Shown piece by piece: positions 1 to 6,140 of a DNA stretch of 9,708 nt. Below the pieces are notes generated by a model. It was not told the origin of the DNA. It saw only the letters and a list, made by a program, of their open reading frames with translations, and made no database searches. Source of the DNA: JACDDK01 sp038198445 (GTDB taxonomy: Bacteria > Actinomycetota > Rubrobacteria > Rubrobacterales > Rubrobacteraceae); assembly GCA_038198445.1 (NCBI GenBank), contig JBBPZZ010000173.1:1-9708 (forward strand), read 5' to 3'. The position numbers were made by a program, and so were the translations under genes. How positions within the stretch are numbered: position 1 is the first letter of the stretch; each line of letters starts with the position of its first letter.

Positions 1-82
1 TACCATCCGAGATAATATTGCGCGCCATCGCGGCGCCCATGATCCCGGTTCCAAGCACAGTTACAACATTACCGTTCGCCAT
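1..82 (-). CDS. NAD(P)-dependent oxidoreductase, 3-hydroxyisobutyrate dehydrogenase family (N-terminal fragment)
   Basis: Only the first 27 codons lie in the window; the gene continues past the left edge. Reading leftward from the ATG at 82-80 gives MANGNVVTVLGTGIMGAAMA and then RNIISDG. The VLGTGIMG stretch is the dinucleotide-binding GxGxxG turn of a Rossmann fold, and the following AxMARN segment is typical of the 6-phosphogluconate / 3-hydroxyisobutyrate dehydrogenase superfamily, which oxidises beta-hydroxyacids with NAD+ or NADP+ in the cytosol. An AAGGAG ribosome binding site sits 10 bases before the ATG. Substrate specificity depends on residues outside the window, so it could equally be a tartronate-semialdehyde reductase or a related imine reductase. 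The family call is fairly safe; the exact enzyme is not. Confidence 0.75.
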   Translation of the reverse strand, partial: MANGNVVTVLGTGIMGAAMARNIISDG

Positions 83-118
83 CTGCTACGCGCTCCTTCC
101 AACTCGTCGTTAGACCTA

Positions 119-129
119 CTAGACTCTAG
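119..129. repeat. Short perfect inverted repeat CTAGA-C-TCTAG
   Basis: An 11-base palindrome with a one-base centre lies 37 bases upstream of the oxidoreductase ATG, in the 198-base gap between it and the stress-protein gene. Its position would suit an operator, but it is short and no convincing promoter hexamers flank it. The rest of the gap (83-280) holds no gene I can support. Confidence 0.25.
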
Positions 130-250
130 CATCATCTTTAAGGGTGTGCGCCAGGACAGACGGTCCCGAAACCCATACGACGCCAGAGCTATCCCTGACG
201 GCTGAACAGGTAGGAATAGCTCGTTTACGTACTGCTTGGCGAGCCTTCGC

Positions 251-282
251 AGAGCGAACGCTGCAGATACGTCACTCGCTCT
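251..282 (-). terminator. Hairpin at the 3' end of the stress-protein gene
   Basis: AGAGCGA (251-257) and TCGCTCT (276-282) are perfect reverse complements, giving a 7-bp stem with an 18-base loop that contains CTGCAG. The stem overlaps the TAG stop of the universal stress protein, where a terminator or 3'-end stabilising hairpin for the leftward unit would sit. There is no T-run after it and the loop is long, so it is a weak terminator at best. Confidence 0.25.
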
Positions 283-769
283 ACGTGGATGCGGCCACTC
301 CCCGCACAACGAGCACCGGGCAGGGCGCGCCCCGAACGATCGCGTCCGCCGCGCGCCCGATCGCCGCCCGATGCATGGTGGTGCTAACGGCGCGCCGTAC
401 CGCTCTGGGACCGCCGCTGCCCACGATCAGCAGATCCACCTCCAATTCCACGCTCAGGGCCACTACCTCGGCTGCGGACTGGCCCATTCGCAGGTGAGAC
501 CCCGTGACGTTGCCGCCGGCGGCCCGTACCTGCTCGACCTGCCCTTCCAGCAACTTCCGGGCCTGGCGCTCGGCGAATCCTTTGGGCTCGCCGGGTAAGG
601 CCCCACCCTCCACCGTAACTCCGGAGGAGGAGGCAGCTTCGTGGCCCACGTGTACTATGTGAAGCTCGGCATTGTTGCCGGTCGAGAGCGCCACGGCTAT
701 CTGCGTCGCGCGGACCGCATCCGCGCCGCCGTCCGTCGCCAGCAGGATCTTCGTTGGGTACTCGATCAT
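281..769 (-). CDS. Universal stress protein (UspA family) with altered nucleotide-binding loop
   Basis: A 162-residue single-domain Usp protein. The N-terminal strand KILLATDGGADA carries the conserved early Asp (D13). The C-terminal half has VDLLIVGSGG (111-120) and ends with the family hallmark APCPVLVVR (148-156). ATP-binding family members carry G-X2-G-X9-G(S/T). Here the segment after GSGG is about eight residues too long, and the glycine that lines up with the last motif position (G138) is followed by Arg instead of Ser/Thr, so ATP binding may be lost or changed. The ATG at 769 has an excellent AAAGGAG site nine bases upstream. The gene starts 24 bases after the stop of the MFS transporter and is probably co-transcribed with it, a common pairing in which the Usp protein is thought to tune or protect a transporter. 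Family call secure; role inferred. Confidence 0.93.
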   Translation of the reverse strand: MIEYPTKILLATDGGADAVRATQIAVALSTGNNAELHIVHVGHEAASSSGVTVEGGALPGEPKGFAERQARKLLEGQVEQVRAAGGNVTGSHLRMGQSAAEVVALSVELEVDLLIVGSGGPRAVRRAVSTTMHRAAIGRAADAIVRGAPCPVLVVRGVAAST

Positions 770-793
770 CGCCCGGATCTCCTTTTGAGGCCG

Positions 794-2284
794 CTATGCG
801 GTGGCACCGGTAGCCTCCTCGATCGCCGTTAGCGGAGCCGCTATACTCTCGAGAGATTGGCCTTCGGCCCTGACGCCAAGAATTACCTCGACTATCGCCG
901 CGACGACCATGAATACTGCTCCGATGAGGTATGCGTAGAGCAGGAAGGTGCGATCACCGGATTTCGTGGCGGCGTCGATCAAGTTGCCGAAGATGAAGGG
1001 ACCCGAGATCCCTCCGATACCGGTACCTATGGAGTAGAAGAGCGCTATCGCCATCGCCCTTATCTCCATCGGGAAGACCTCGCTCACCGTAAGGTAGGCG
1101 GCGCTGGCGGCGGCGGAGGCAAAGAAGAAGACGATCATCCACAAGGCGGTCTGCGTAGTAGCGTTCAGTACATCCTGCTGGAACAGGTAGCCGGTAATCG
1201 CCATCAGCGCGCCTGCGATGAAGTAGCATCCCGAGATCATCTGCACCCGGCCTATCGAGTCGAACAAGGGACCGAGAAGCCACGGTCCGAGTATATTCCC
1301 GACGGCGAAGGGGAAAATATAGTACCCGATATGGCCTCCAGGTACGTTGTAGAAGTTGGAGAGTATCAACGCGTAGGTAAAGAAGACGGCGTTGTAGAGA
1401 AACGCCTGAGAAGCCATGAGCGTCAGCCCGAGCACGGTGCGCTTCGGGTACATCTGGAACATGGCCTTGGCGATAAGTTTGAAGCCTATGCTTCCTCGCT
1501 GTTCGACGGTGATCTTCTCGTCTTCGTCTATTGGCGGAAGTTCCTCTAGTCCGGTCGACCGTTTCACGTCGTCTTCTATATCGCCCGCGATCTGTTCGGC
1601 CTCGTCGTTGCGGCCGTGAGTCGCGAGCCAGCGGGGACTTTCGGGAAGGAATCGGCGTATCAGGAGGATACCTATACCGAGTACCCCTCCGAGCCCGAAC
1701 GCGATCCTCCAACCCCAGAACTGGTCAATGATGTCCGGATTGAGTACCACTATGGAGAGTGCGCTCCCCAACATCGTCCCGATCCAGTAGCTGCCACTGA
1801 TAAAGAGGGCCACTCTGCCCCGCACCCGCGCCGGCACGAGCTCGTCAACGGCCGAGTAGATGGCGGAGTACTCGCCGCCAATGCCCGTGCCGGTGAAGAA
1901 ACGCGCCAGAGCAAAGAACCAGAAGCTGAACGAGAAGGCCGTGGCAACGCTGGCGATTAGGTACACGGCAAGCGTAATCAAGAAGAGTTTCTTCCTCCCA
2001 AACTTGTCGGTCAGATAGGAGAAAAAAATCGAGCCTGTGATGGCTCCGACGATATATATGCTACCGGCGAGTCCTATCTGTGAGCTGGAAAGGTTCAGGC
2101 CCGAGGCCGGATCCGTGAGTACGGAGGCGATTACGCCCACGATGGTAACTTCAAGGCCGTCGAGGATCCAGGTGATCCCCAAAGCGGCGATCACCAACCA
2201 GTGCCATCTGGACCACGGCAACCGGTCCATCCTAGCCGGAACCTGACTTACGACCGTGTTCGCGTTCGCGCTCGCCTCACTCAA
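794..2284 (-). CDS. MFS transporter, metabolite:H+ symporter type
   Basis: A twelve-helix major facilitator protein of about 496 residues. Counting from the longer GTG start at 2317, the first helix carries an acidic residue in ILDGLEV (51-57). The loop between helices 2 and 3 has the MFS signature DKFGRKK (104-110), RFFTGTGIGGEY (139-150) follows, and PESPRWL (225-231) closes the N-terminal half. The second half repeats the signature as DSIGR. This layout matches the sugar-porter-like metabolite:H+ symporters of aromatic acids, nicotinate and similar small organic solutes; the substrate cannot be read. I prefer the TTG at 2284, because AAAGGGAG lies just before it and the GTG at 2317 has no spaced ribosome binding site; the shorter N-terminus still keeps the first helix. 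It is followed after 24 bases by the universal stress gene. Confidence 0.92.
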   Translation of the reverse strand: MSEASANANTVVSQVPARMDRLPWSRWHWLVIAALGITWILDGLEVTIVGVIASVLTDPASGLNLSSSQIGLAGSIYIVGAITGSIFFSYLTDKFGRKKLFLITLAVYLIASVATAFSFSFWFFALARFFTGTGIGGEYSAIYSAVDELVPARVRGRVALFISGSYWIGTMLGSALSIVVLNPDIIDQFWGWRIAFGLGGVLGIGILLIRRFLPESPRWLATHGRNDEAEQIAGDIEDDVKRSTGLEELPPIDEDEKITVEQRGSIGFKLIAKAMFQMYPKRTVLGLTLMASQAFLYNAVFFTYALILSNFYNVPGGHIGYYIFPFAVGNILGPWLLGPLFDSIGRVQMISGCYFIAGALMAITGYLFQQDVLNATTQTALWMIVFFFASAAASAAYLTVSEVFPMEIRAMAIALFYSIGTGIGGISGPFIFGNLIDAATKSGDRTFLLYAYLIGAVFMVVAAIVEVILGVRAEGQSLESIAAPLTAIEEATGATA

Positions 2285-2397
2285 CTGACTCCCTTTCCAC
2301 AGCCTCGCTCCCGACACTCCATCAAATCGCCGGTTCCGATCAAGTCACCTTGCTCAACTCGAACGACATTAAGCCTATCAGCGATTTGTCGGTTTTG

Positions 2398-2425
2398 TGG
2401 CAATGTTTTGTTAAGGTTTGGTAAA
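2398..2425 (-). promoter_or_regulatory. Three hexamers at 11-bp period (PhoB/OmpR-type box) upstream of the MFS gene
   Basis: Read on the minus strand, TTTACC (2425-2420), TTAACA (2414-2409) and TTGCCA (2403-2398) follow one another with exactly five bases between them, AAACC and AAACA. An 11-bp direct repeat on one face of the helix is typical for PhoB/OmpR-family response regulators, and the pattern resembles the Bacillus Pho box TT(A/C/T)A(C/T)A-N5. The last hexamer could also act as a -35 element (5 of 6 match to TTGACA), although no good -10 follows at 17 bases. No regulator is visible in the window. Pattern seen directly; function inferred. Confidence 0.35.
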
Positions 2426-2492
2426 GATGTACGGGCTGCCCTGCAGCCTGCCGTGAGCATCCTGTCTCCTGGCTGCCGGGTTGCGAAACTGT

Positions 2493-2512
2493 GTTGTAGA
2501 GGATCTAACAAC
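2493..2512. repeat. Inverted repeat GTTGT-N10-ACAAC upstream of the first ABC operon
   Basis: GTTGT (2493-2497) and ACAAC (2508-2512) are reverse complements on either side of a 10-base spacer, and the symmetry partly continues inward (TAG versus CTA). The element ends 19 bases before a -10-like TAGAAT (2532-2537), so it covers the place of the -35 box, which is otherwise poor. A dimeric regulator site is plausible. Confidence 0.3.
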
Positions 2513-2531
2513 GAGCGCGGGGTGTCACGGC

Positions 2532-2537
2532 TAGAAT
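2532..2537 (+). promoter_or_regulatory. Possible -10 element (TAGAAT) of the first ABC operon
   Basis: TAGAAT matches four of six positions of TATAAT, but there is no recognisable -35 at 16-18 bases and no extended TG. If used, transcription would begin near 2544. That would leave the GTG at 2542 outside the transcript and support the TTG at 2569 as the translation start. Confidence 0.3.
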
Positions 2538-2568
2538 ACGAGTGTCGTTCGGATTCTGGAGAAACTAT

Positions 2569-3516
2569 TTGAGAAGAACAGCTATCCTCAGAGCAGAGCA
2601 TATAACCCGGCTGTACAAGAGCAGCGGACGCGGCGTCACGGACGCGAGCCTCACGGTCGGGCGCGGCGAGGTCTTCGGCCTCATGGGTCCGAACGGCTCC
2701 GGAAAGAGCACCCTCCTGCGTATACTATCCACCGCCATTGAACCGGAGTCCGGCGCATTGCGCGTTAACGGATCTGACGCACTGAAAGAGAAGCGTAAAG
2801 TCCGGGCGAAGATGGGTCTGATGGTGGACCGCCCGACGCATTACAACGACCTCTCCGGCTGGGCGAACGCCTACTTCTTCGCCAGCGCCTACGGAATGGA
2901 GGAAAAGAAGGCGGAAGGCGCGCTCTCCGAGCTGTTCGACTACTTCGACCTCGCCGAGTACAAAGACGACAAGGTAAAGACCTACTCTTACGGCATGGGC
3001 AAGAAGCTCGCGCTCATCGAGGCGATGGCGCACGGGCCGGAGGTCTTGCTGCTGGACGAGCCGTCGCTCGGGCTCGACTACACCTCTCAGCTCGCGTACC
3101 AGCGTAAGATCCGGGATCTCGCCAGCAACGGTGTGGCTATTATCGTGGCGAGCAACCAGGTGGATGAGGTAGAGGCGCTCTGCGACCGGGTGGCGTTCTT
3201 GCACAAGGGAAAGGTCGTCGCGGAAGGTACGCCGGAGGAACTGGTCTCCACCGTAAAGGGTGTCCGGCGCATCGTGGCGACGCTCAGGAACCCGGTCGAG
3301 TACGCGGCGGTTGAGGAGGTATCCGGCGTGGAGCGTGTCGTGCCGGAGGGCCGGGACCTCGTGGTCCACTGCGAGGAGCGGCCTGGGGTGGTGGCGGACG
3401 TGGTGGCGGGCATCATTAGCTCGGGTGGAGACATCGTTAACATGGCCGTCGAGCGGCCGAACCTGGAGGACGTTTTCGTGAAGCTCACCGGGGAGGCTCT
3501 GAAAGATGAGGCTTAA
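2569..3516 (+). CDS. ABC-2 transporter ATP-binding protein (first exporter)
   Basis: A cytoplasmic ATPase of 315 residues that powers the permease encoded next. From the TTG start it shows Walker A GPNGSGKST (40-48), a signature region YSYGM (139-143), Walker B VLLLDE (159-164), D-loop GLD (168-170), and a C-terminal domain of about 90 residues ending LEDVFVKLTGEAL, as in drug-type ABC-2 ATPases. Two expected catalytic residues differ: the Q-loop glutamine aligns with Asp87, and the switch histidine aligns with Asn196 (ASNQVDEVE instead of xTHxxDEAE). The signature LSGG is also changed. The TTG at 2569 is chosen because GGAG lies seven bases upstream; a GTG at 2542 would add nine residues but has no ribosome binding site. 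The stop overlaps the permease start, implying coupled translation. Exported substrate unknown. Confidence 0.93.
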   Translation: MRRTAILRAEHITRLYKSSGRGVTDASLTVGRGEVFGLMGPNGSGKSTLLRILSTAIEPESGALRVNGSDALKEKRKVRAKMGLMVDRPTHYNDLSGWANAYFFASAYGMEEKKAEGALSELFDYFDLAEYKDDKVKTYSYGMGKKLALIEAMAHGPEVLLLDEPSLGLDYTSQLAYQRKIRDLASNGVAIIVASNQVDEVEALCDRVAFLHKGKVVAEGTPEELVSTVKGVRRIVATLRNPVEYAAVEEVSGVERVVPEGRDLVVHCEERPGVVADVVAGIISSGGDIVNMAVERPNLEDVFVKLTGEALKDEA

Positions 3517-4228
3517 CCCGCCGGACGCTTACTGGAAAAAAGACGTGGTGCTGTTCTTCTCCAAGAAGATCGCGCTGGTCATAAAATTCATCTATCCGCT
3601 CGCCCTGATCGTACCCGTCGCCGCGAGCGACATACCGCCGCAGTACGCGGCGGCGGTTATCGGGATCGTCGCGATCATGGCCGGGACTTTCGGGGCCGGT
3701 GAGAGCCTCACCATAGACCTGAACGACGGCATCCTGATGCGCGTCGCCCTCACTCCTCTCTCCCCGCGCCGCATCATCTTCGAGGTGCTCGTGGTGAACG
3801 CGATTTTGGACTTCGTGCAGCTACTGCCGGCGCTGCTCATCGCATATCTGTTGCATCCCGCGCCCCTCGTGTGGGTACTCGCGGCGACCTTCGGGGTGTT
3901 TGCGACGCTTCTGACGGCCAACTGCATCGGCATTTTTATCGCCAACTTCACCACCTCGCCGGCGGATGTGTTGCTGTACGCGACGGCGATATTGTTCCCC
4001 CTGATCTACCTGTCCGGGTTCTTCCGCAACCAGCACCCAACCGGTATCCGCGCCACCTTGCGGGACTTCGTCCCCTTCGCCTACATGAACGACGCTCTGA
4101 AGACGGTTTTCGGCCTGGCTACGAAGAGCACGCCTCTGGAAGTATTCTTATATCCGGCGATCATCTGCGCCGTACTCGCCGCCGCCGTGTGCCTCACGGC
4201 TCCGCGGCTGCTCTCTCCCCGCCTGTAA
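3506..4228 (+). CDS. ABC-2 type permease (first exporter)
   Basis: A 240-residue integral membrane protein with about six hydrophobic helices (roughly 21-40, 47-65, 90-116, 119-147, 153-173 and 212-236). ABC-2 landmarks include SPADVLLYATAILFPLIYLSG (split here by eye: SPADV at 151-155, then FPLIYLSG at 164-171) before a short external loop, and DFVPFAYMNDALKTV (187-201), which lines up with the family's 'P-x-x-Y-x-x-D-A-L' segment. It would form the channel half of the exporter with the ATPase just upstream. The ATG lies inside the last codons of that ATPase gene, an 11-base overlap, and is preceded by GGGGAGG nine bases away. It is a compact member of the family, lacking a large extracellular domain. 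Could export a drug, lipid or peptide; nothing in the sequence chooses. Confidence 0.88.
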   Translation: MRLNPPDAYWKKDVVLFFSKKIALVIKFIYPLALIVPVAASDIPPQYAAAVIGIVAIMAGTFGAGESLTIDLNDGILMRVALTPLSPRRIIFEVLVVNAILDFVQLLPALLIAYLLHPAPLVWVLAATFGVFATLLTANCIGIFIANFTTSPADVLLYATAILFPLIYLSGFFRNQHPTGIRATLRDFVPFAYMNDALKTVFGLATKSTPLEVFLYPAIICAVLAAAVCLTAPRLLSPRL

Positions 4229-4239
4229 GACGGTCGTTA

Positions 4240-4268
4240 TTCAATACGCTTTCCCGTTATGCTAATAT
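4240..4268 (+). promoter_or_regulatory. Promoter of the DUF3311-symporter operon
   Basis: An extended -10 box, TG-C-TAATAT (4260-4268), lies 17 bases after TTCAAT (4240-4245), a poor -35. The extended TG motif compensates for weak -35 hexamers in sigma-70-type promoters. Transcription would start near 4275, giving a leader of about 63 bases before the GTG at 4338. Confidence 0.5.
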
Positions 4269-4298
4269 GCTCGTATCAAGGGAGGTTCGGGAAGATCT

Positions 4299-4330
4299 AG
4301 CGTGGTCCTTCCACGCTCAGGGGAAAGGAG
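4299..4330 (+). promoter_or_regulatory. Leader hairpin whose loop complements the ribosome binding site
   Basis: AGCGTGG (4299-4305) and CCACGCT (4311-4317) form a perfect 7-bp stem closing the loop TCCTT (4306-4310). The Shine-Dalgarno of the next gene contains AAGGA (4325-4329), the exact complement of that loop, seven bases after the stem. The RNA could therefore fold into an H-type pseudoknot that hides the ribosome binding site. Base complementarity is seen directly; regulation is a hypothesis. Confidence 0.35.
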
Positions 4331-4337
4331 ATAGAGA

Positions 4338-4559
4338 GTGGACAATGGTCCGGCTGGTGATCGGGGCTCTGGAGATCAACGCTCGAAGCGCTGGTGGTAT
4401 CTGCTGTTGCTTCTGCCTTTTGTAGGGTTGCTCTTCCCGCCGATGTATGCATTCGTCGAGCCCCGGCTTTTCGGGTTCCCGTTCTTCTACTGGTACCAGC
4501 TCCTGTGGCTCTTCATCACGGCGGGGCTAACGACGATCGTTTTCCGGGCAACGCGCTAG
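4338..4559 (+). CDS. DUF3311 small membrane protein, symporter partner
   Basis: A 73-residue protein with a short polar N-terminus and two membrane segments (about 19-38 and 48-68). The conserved DUF3311 pattern is clear: a proline-rich turn PPMYAF (34-39), then the stretch from EPRLFG (41-46) through PFFYWYQLLW (48-57). Members of this family are nearly always encoded just upstream of a sodium:solute symporter, as in Bacillus yhjC-yhjB and rhizobial mctP neighbourhoods, and are thought to be accessory subunits; no biochemical role is established. The GTG start has AGGAG (4326-4330) seven bases upstream. The symporter begins 18 bases after the stop, so the two are co-transcribed and likely work as a pair. 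Confidence 0.9.
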   Translation: MDNGPAGDRGSGDQRSKRWWYLLLLLPFVGLLFPPMYAFVEPRLFGFPFFYWYQLLWLFITAGLTTIVFRATR

Positions 4560-4577
4560 ATCGGACTGGGGGCATTT

Positions 4578-6104
4578 ATGCAGCACAATCTAAACGGCGT
4601 GGCGTTGGGAGTCTTTATCTTCCTATTCCTGTTCGTCACCGTGGTCGGATTCGTAGCCGGGCGCTGGCGCAGCGGCGACCTGAACCTGTTGAACGAATGG
4701 GGGCTTGGAGGGCGTCAGTTCGGCACGTGGGTAACGTGGTTTCTGGTCGGCGGAGACATTTACACCGCCTACACTTTCATCGCGGTGCCGGCGCTGGTGT
4801 TCGCGGCCGGGGCGACGGGGTTCTTCGCCGTACCCTACACGATCATCGTGTTCCCTATACTCTTCATCGTATTCCCTCGACTGTGGGCGGTTGCCAAGAA
4901 GCACAACTACATAACGCCGGCGGACTTCGCCCGTGGACGGTATGGAAGCGGCGGACTCGCGCTCGCGGTGGCGTTCACCGGCATTTTGGCGACGATGCCC
5001 TACATAGCGCTGCAACTGGTCGGCATCCAGACGGTGATCAGCGCTCTAGGCATTACGGGCGACTGGCCGCTCGTTATCGCCTTCGTTATCCTCGCCGCCT
5101 ACACGTACCAGAGCGGGCTACGCGCCCCGGCCCTGATCGCCGTCGTCAAGGACTTTTTGATCTACGTCACCGTAATCGTGGCTGTCGTTTACATACCAAC
5201 CCAGATCGGCGGCTTCGGCCACATCTTCGACGCCGCCGCCAAAGCTCTACCAAAGAATGATCCACCGGGAGCCCTGATCCCTGGTACCGCGGCGGCCTTC
5301 AGCGGGTATTCGACGCTGGCTCTGGGCTCCGCTCTCGCCCTGTTCCTTTATCCGCACGCGCTGACGGGCATACTCAGCTCGAACAGCGGAAACGCCATCC
5401 GGCGAAACGCGACGCTGCTCTCGGCTTACTCGCTCGCCCTGGGACTCATCGCGCTACTCGGCTACATGGTGATCGCGGCGAACATCAAGCCGGAGACACC
5501 TAACTTCGCCGTGCCAGACCTGTTCTTGAAGTTCTTCCCCTCCTGGTTCGTGGGTTTCGCATTCGCCGCCGTGGCGATAGGCGCGTTGGTGCCAGCGGCC
5601 ATCATGTCGATAGCCGCGGCCAACCTGTTTACCAGAAACATCTACAAGGAGTACCTACGGCGCGATATCTCGGACCGGCACGAGTCGCAGGTCGCCAAAA
5701 TCACCTCCCTGGTCGTGAAGATCGGCGCGCTGGTGTTCATACTTTTCGTGCCGACGCAGTACGCCATAGACCTGCAGCTCCTTGGCGGCGTATGGATGCT
5801 CCAGACGCTGCCCACGATCATCATCGGCCTCTACACCCGCTGGTTCCATCGCTGGGCACTGATCTCCGGCTGGGCCATCGGGATGATAGCGGGTACGGCG
5901 ATGGCGGCTTCACAGGGGTTCTCATCGATCTATCCACTCTCCATAGGTGGGTTCTCCTTTGCCGCCTACGCTGGCCTCTACGCTCTGCTGCTCAACCTCG
6001 TGGTGTCGGTCGTCCTGACGCCGATCCTCTCATCGCTCACCGAACGCGGCGAGGACGAGACCTCTTCAAACGATTACCTGGAGTTCAGGGAAGCGACCGA
6101 TTAG
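4578..6104 (+). CDS. Sodium:solute symporter, MctP-like monocarboxylate uptake permease
   Basis: A 508-residue SSS-family (TC 2.A.21) protein with about thirteen membrane helices. The N-terminal region is diagnostic for the MctP-like branch: EWGLGGRQFGTW (40-51), then FLVGGDIYTAYTFIAVPAL (55-73), VFPRLW (98-103), and the YITPADFARGRYGS loop (111-124). The best-studied relative, MctP of Rhizobium, takes up lactate, pyruvate and related monocarboxylates, driven by a cation gradient; the substrate here is inferred. The C-terminal tail after about residue 490 is acidic and cytosolic (ERGEDETSSNDYLEFREATD). GGGGG lies a few bases before the ATG. It follows the DUF3311 gene closely and is followed after 36 bases by a gene of unknown function in the same direction. 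Confidence 0.92.
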   Translation: MQHNLNGVALGVFIFLFLFVTVVGFVAGRWRSGDLNLLNEWGLGGRQFGTWVTWFLVGGDIYTAYTFIAVPALVFAAGATGFFAVPYTIIVFPILFIVFPRLWAVAKKHNYITPADFARGRYGSGGLALAVAFTGILATMPYIALQLVGIQTVISALGITGDWPLVIAFVILAAYTYQSGLRAPALIAVVKDFLIYVTVIVAVVYIPTQIGGFGHIFDAAAKALPKNDPPGALIPGTAAAFSGYSTLALGSALALFLYPHALTGILSSNSGNAIRRNATLLSAYSLALGLIALLGYMVIAANIKPETPNFAVPDLFLKFFPSWFVGFAFAAVAIGALVPAAIMSIAAANLFTRNIYKEYLRRDISDRHESQVAKITSLVVKIGALVFILFVPTQYAIDLQLLGGVWMLQTLPTIIIGLYTRWFHRWALISGWAIGMIAGTAMAASQGFSSIYPLSIGGFSFAAYAGLYALLLNLVVSVVLTPILSSLTERGEDETSSNDYLEFREATD

Positions 6105-6140
6105 GCAAGAGTCGAGCCGCGAAAGTGGGATGAGATAGAC

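Noticed and set aside
857..1549. Long plus-strand frame of 230 codons opposite the MFS gene
   Set aside because: It is the antisense shadow of a clear membrane transporter, has low-complexity charged composition and no ribosome binding site.
2409..2436. TTGTTA as a plus-strand -35 element for the first ABC operon
   Set aside because: No -10 hexamer occurs 16-18 bases downstream and the distance to the gene is long; the sequence is better described as part of the 11-bp repeat on the other strand.
4394..5260. 288-codon plus-strand frame overlapping the DUF3311 and symporter genes
   Set aside because: Arg/His-rich translation with no recognisable domain, fully covered by two well-supported genes in another frame.
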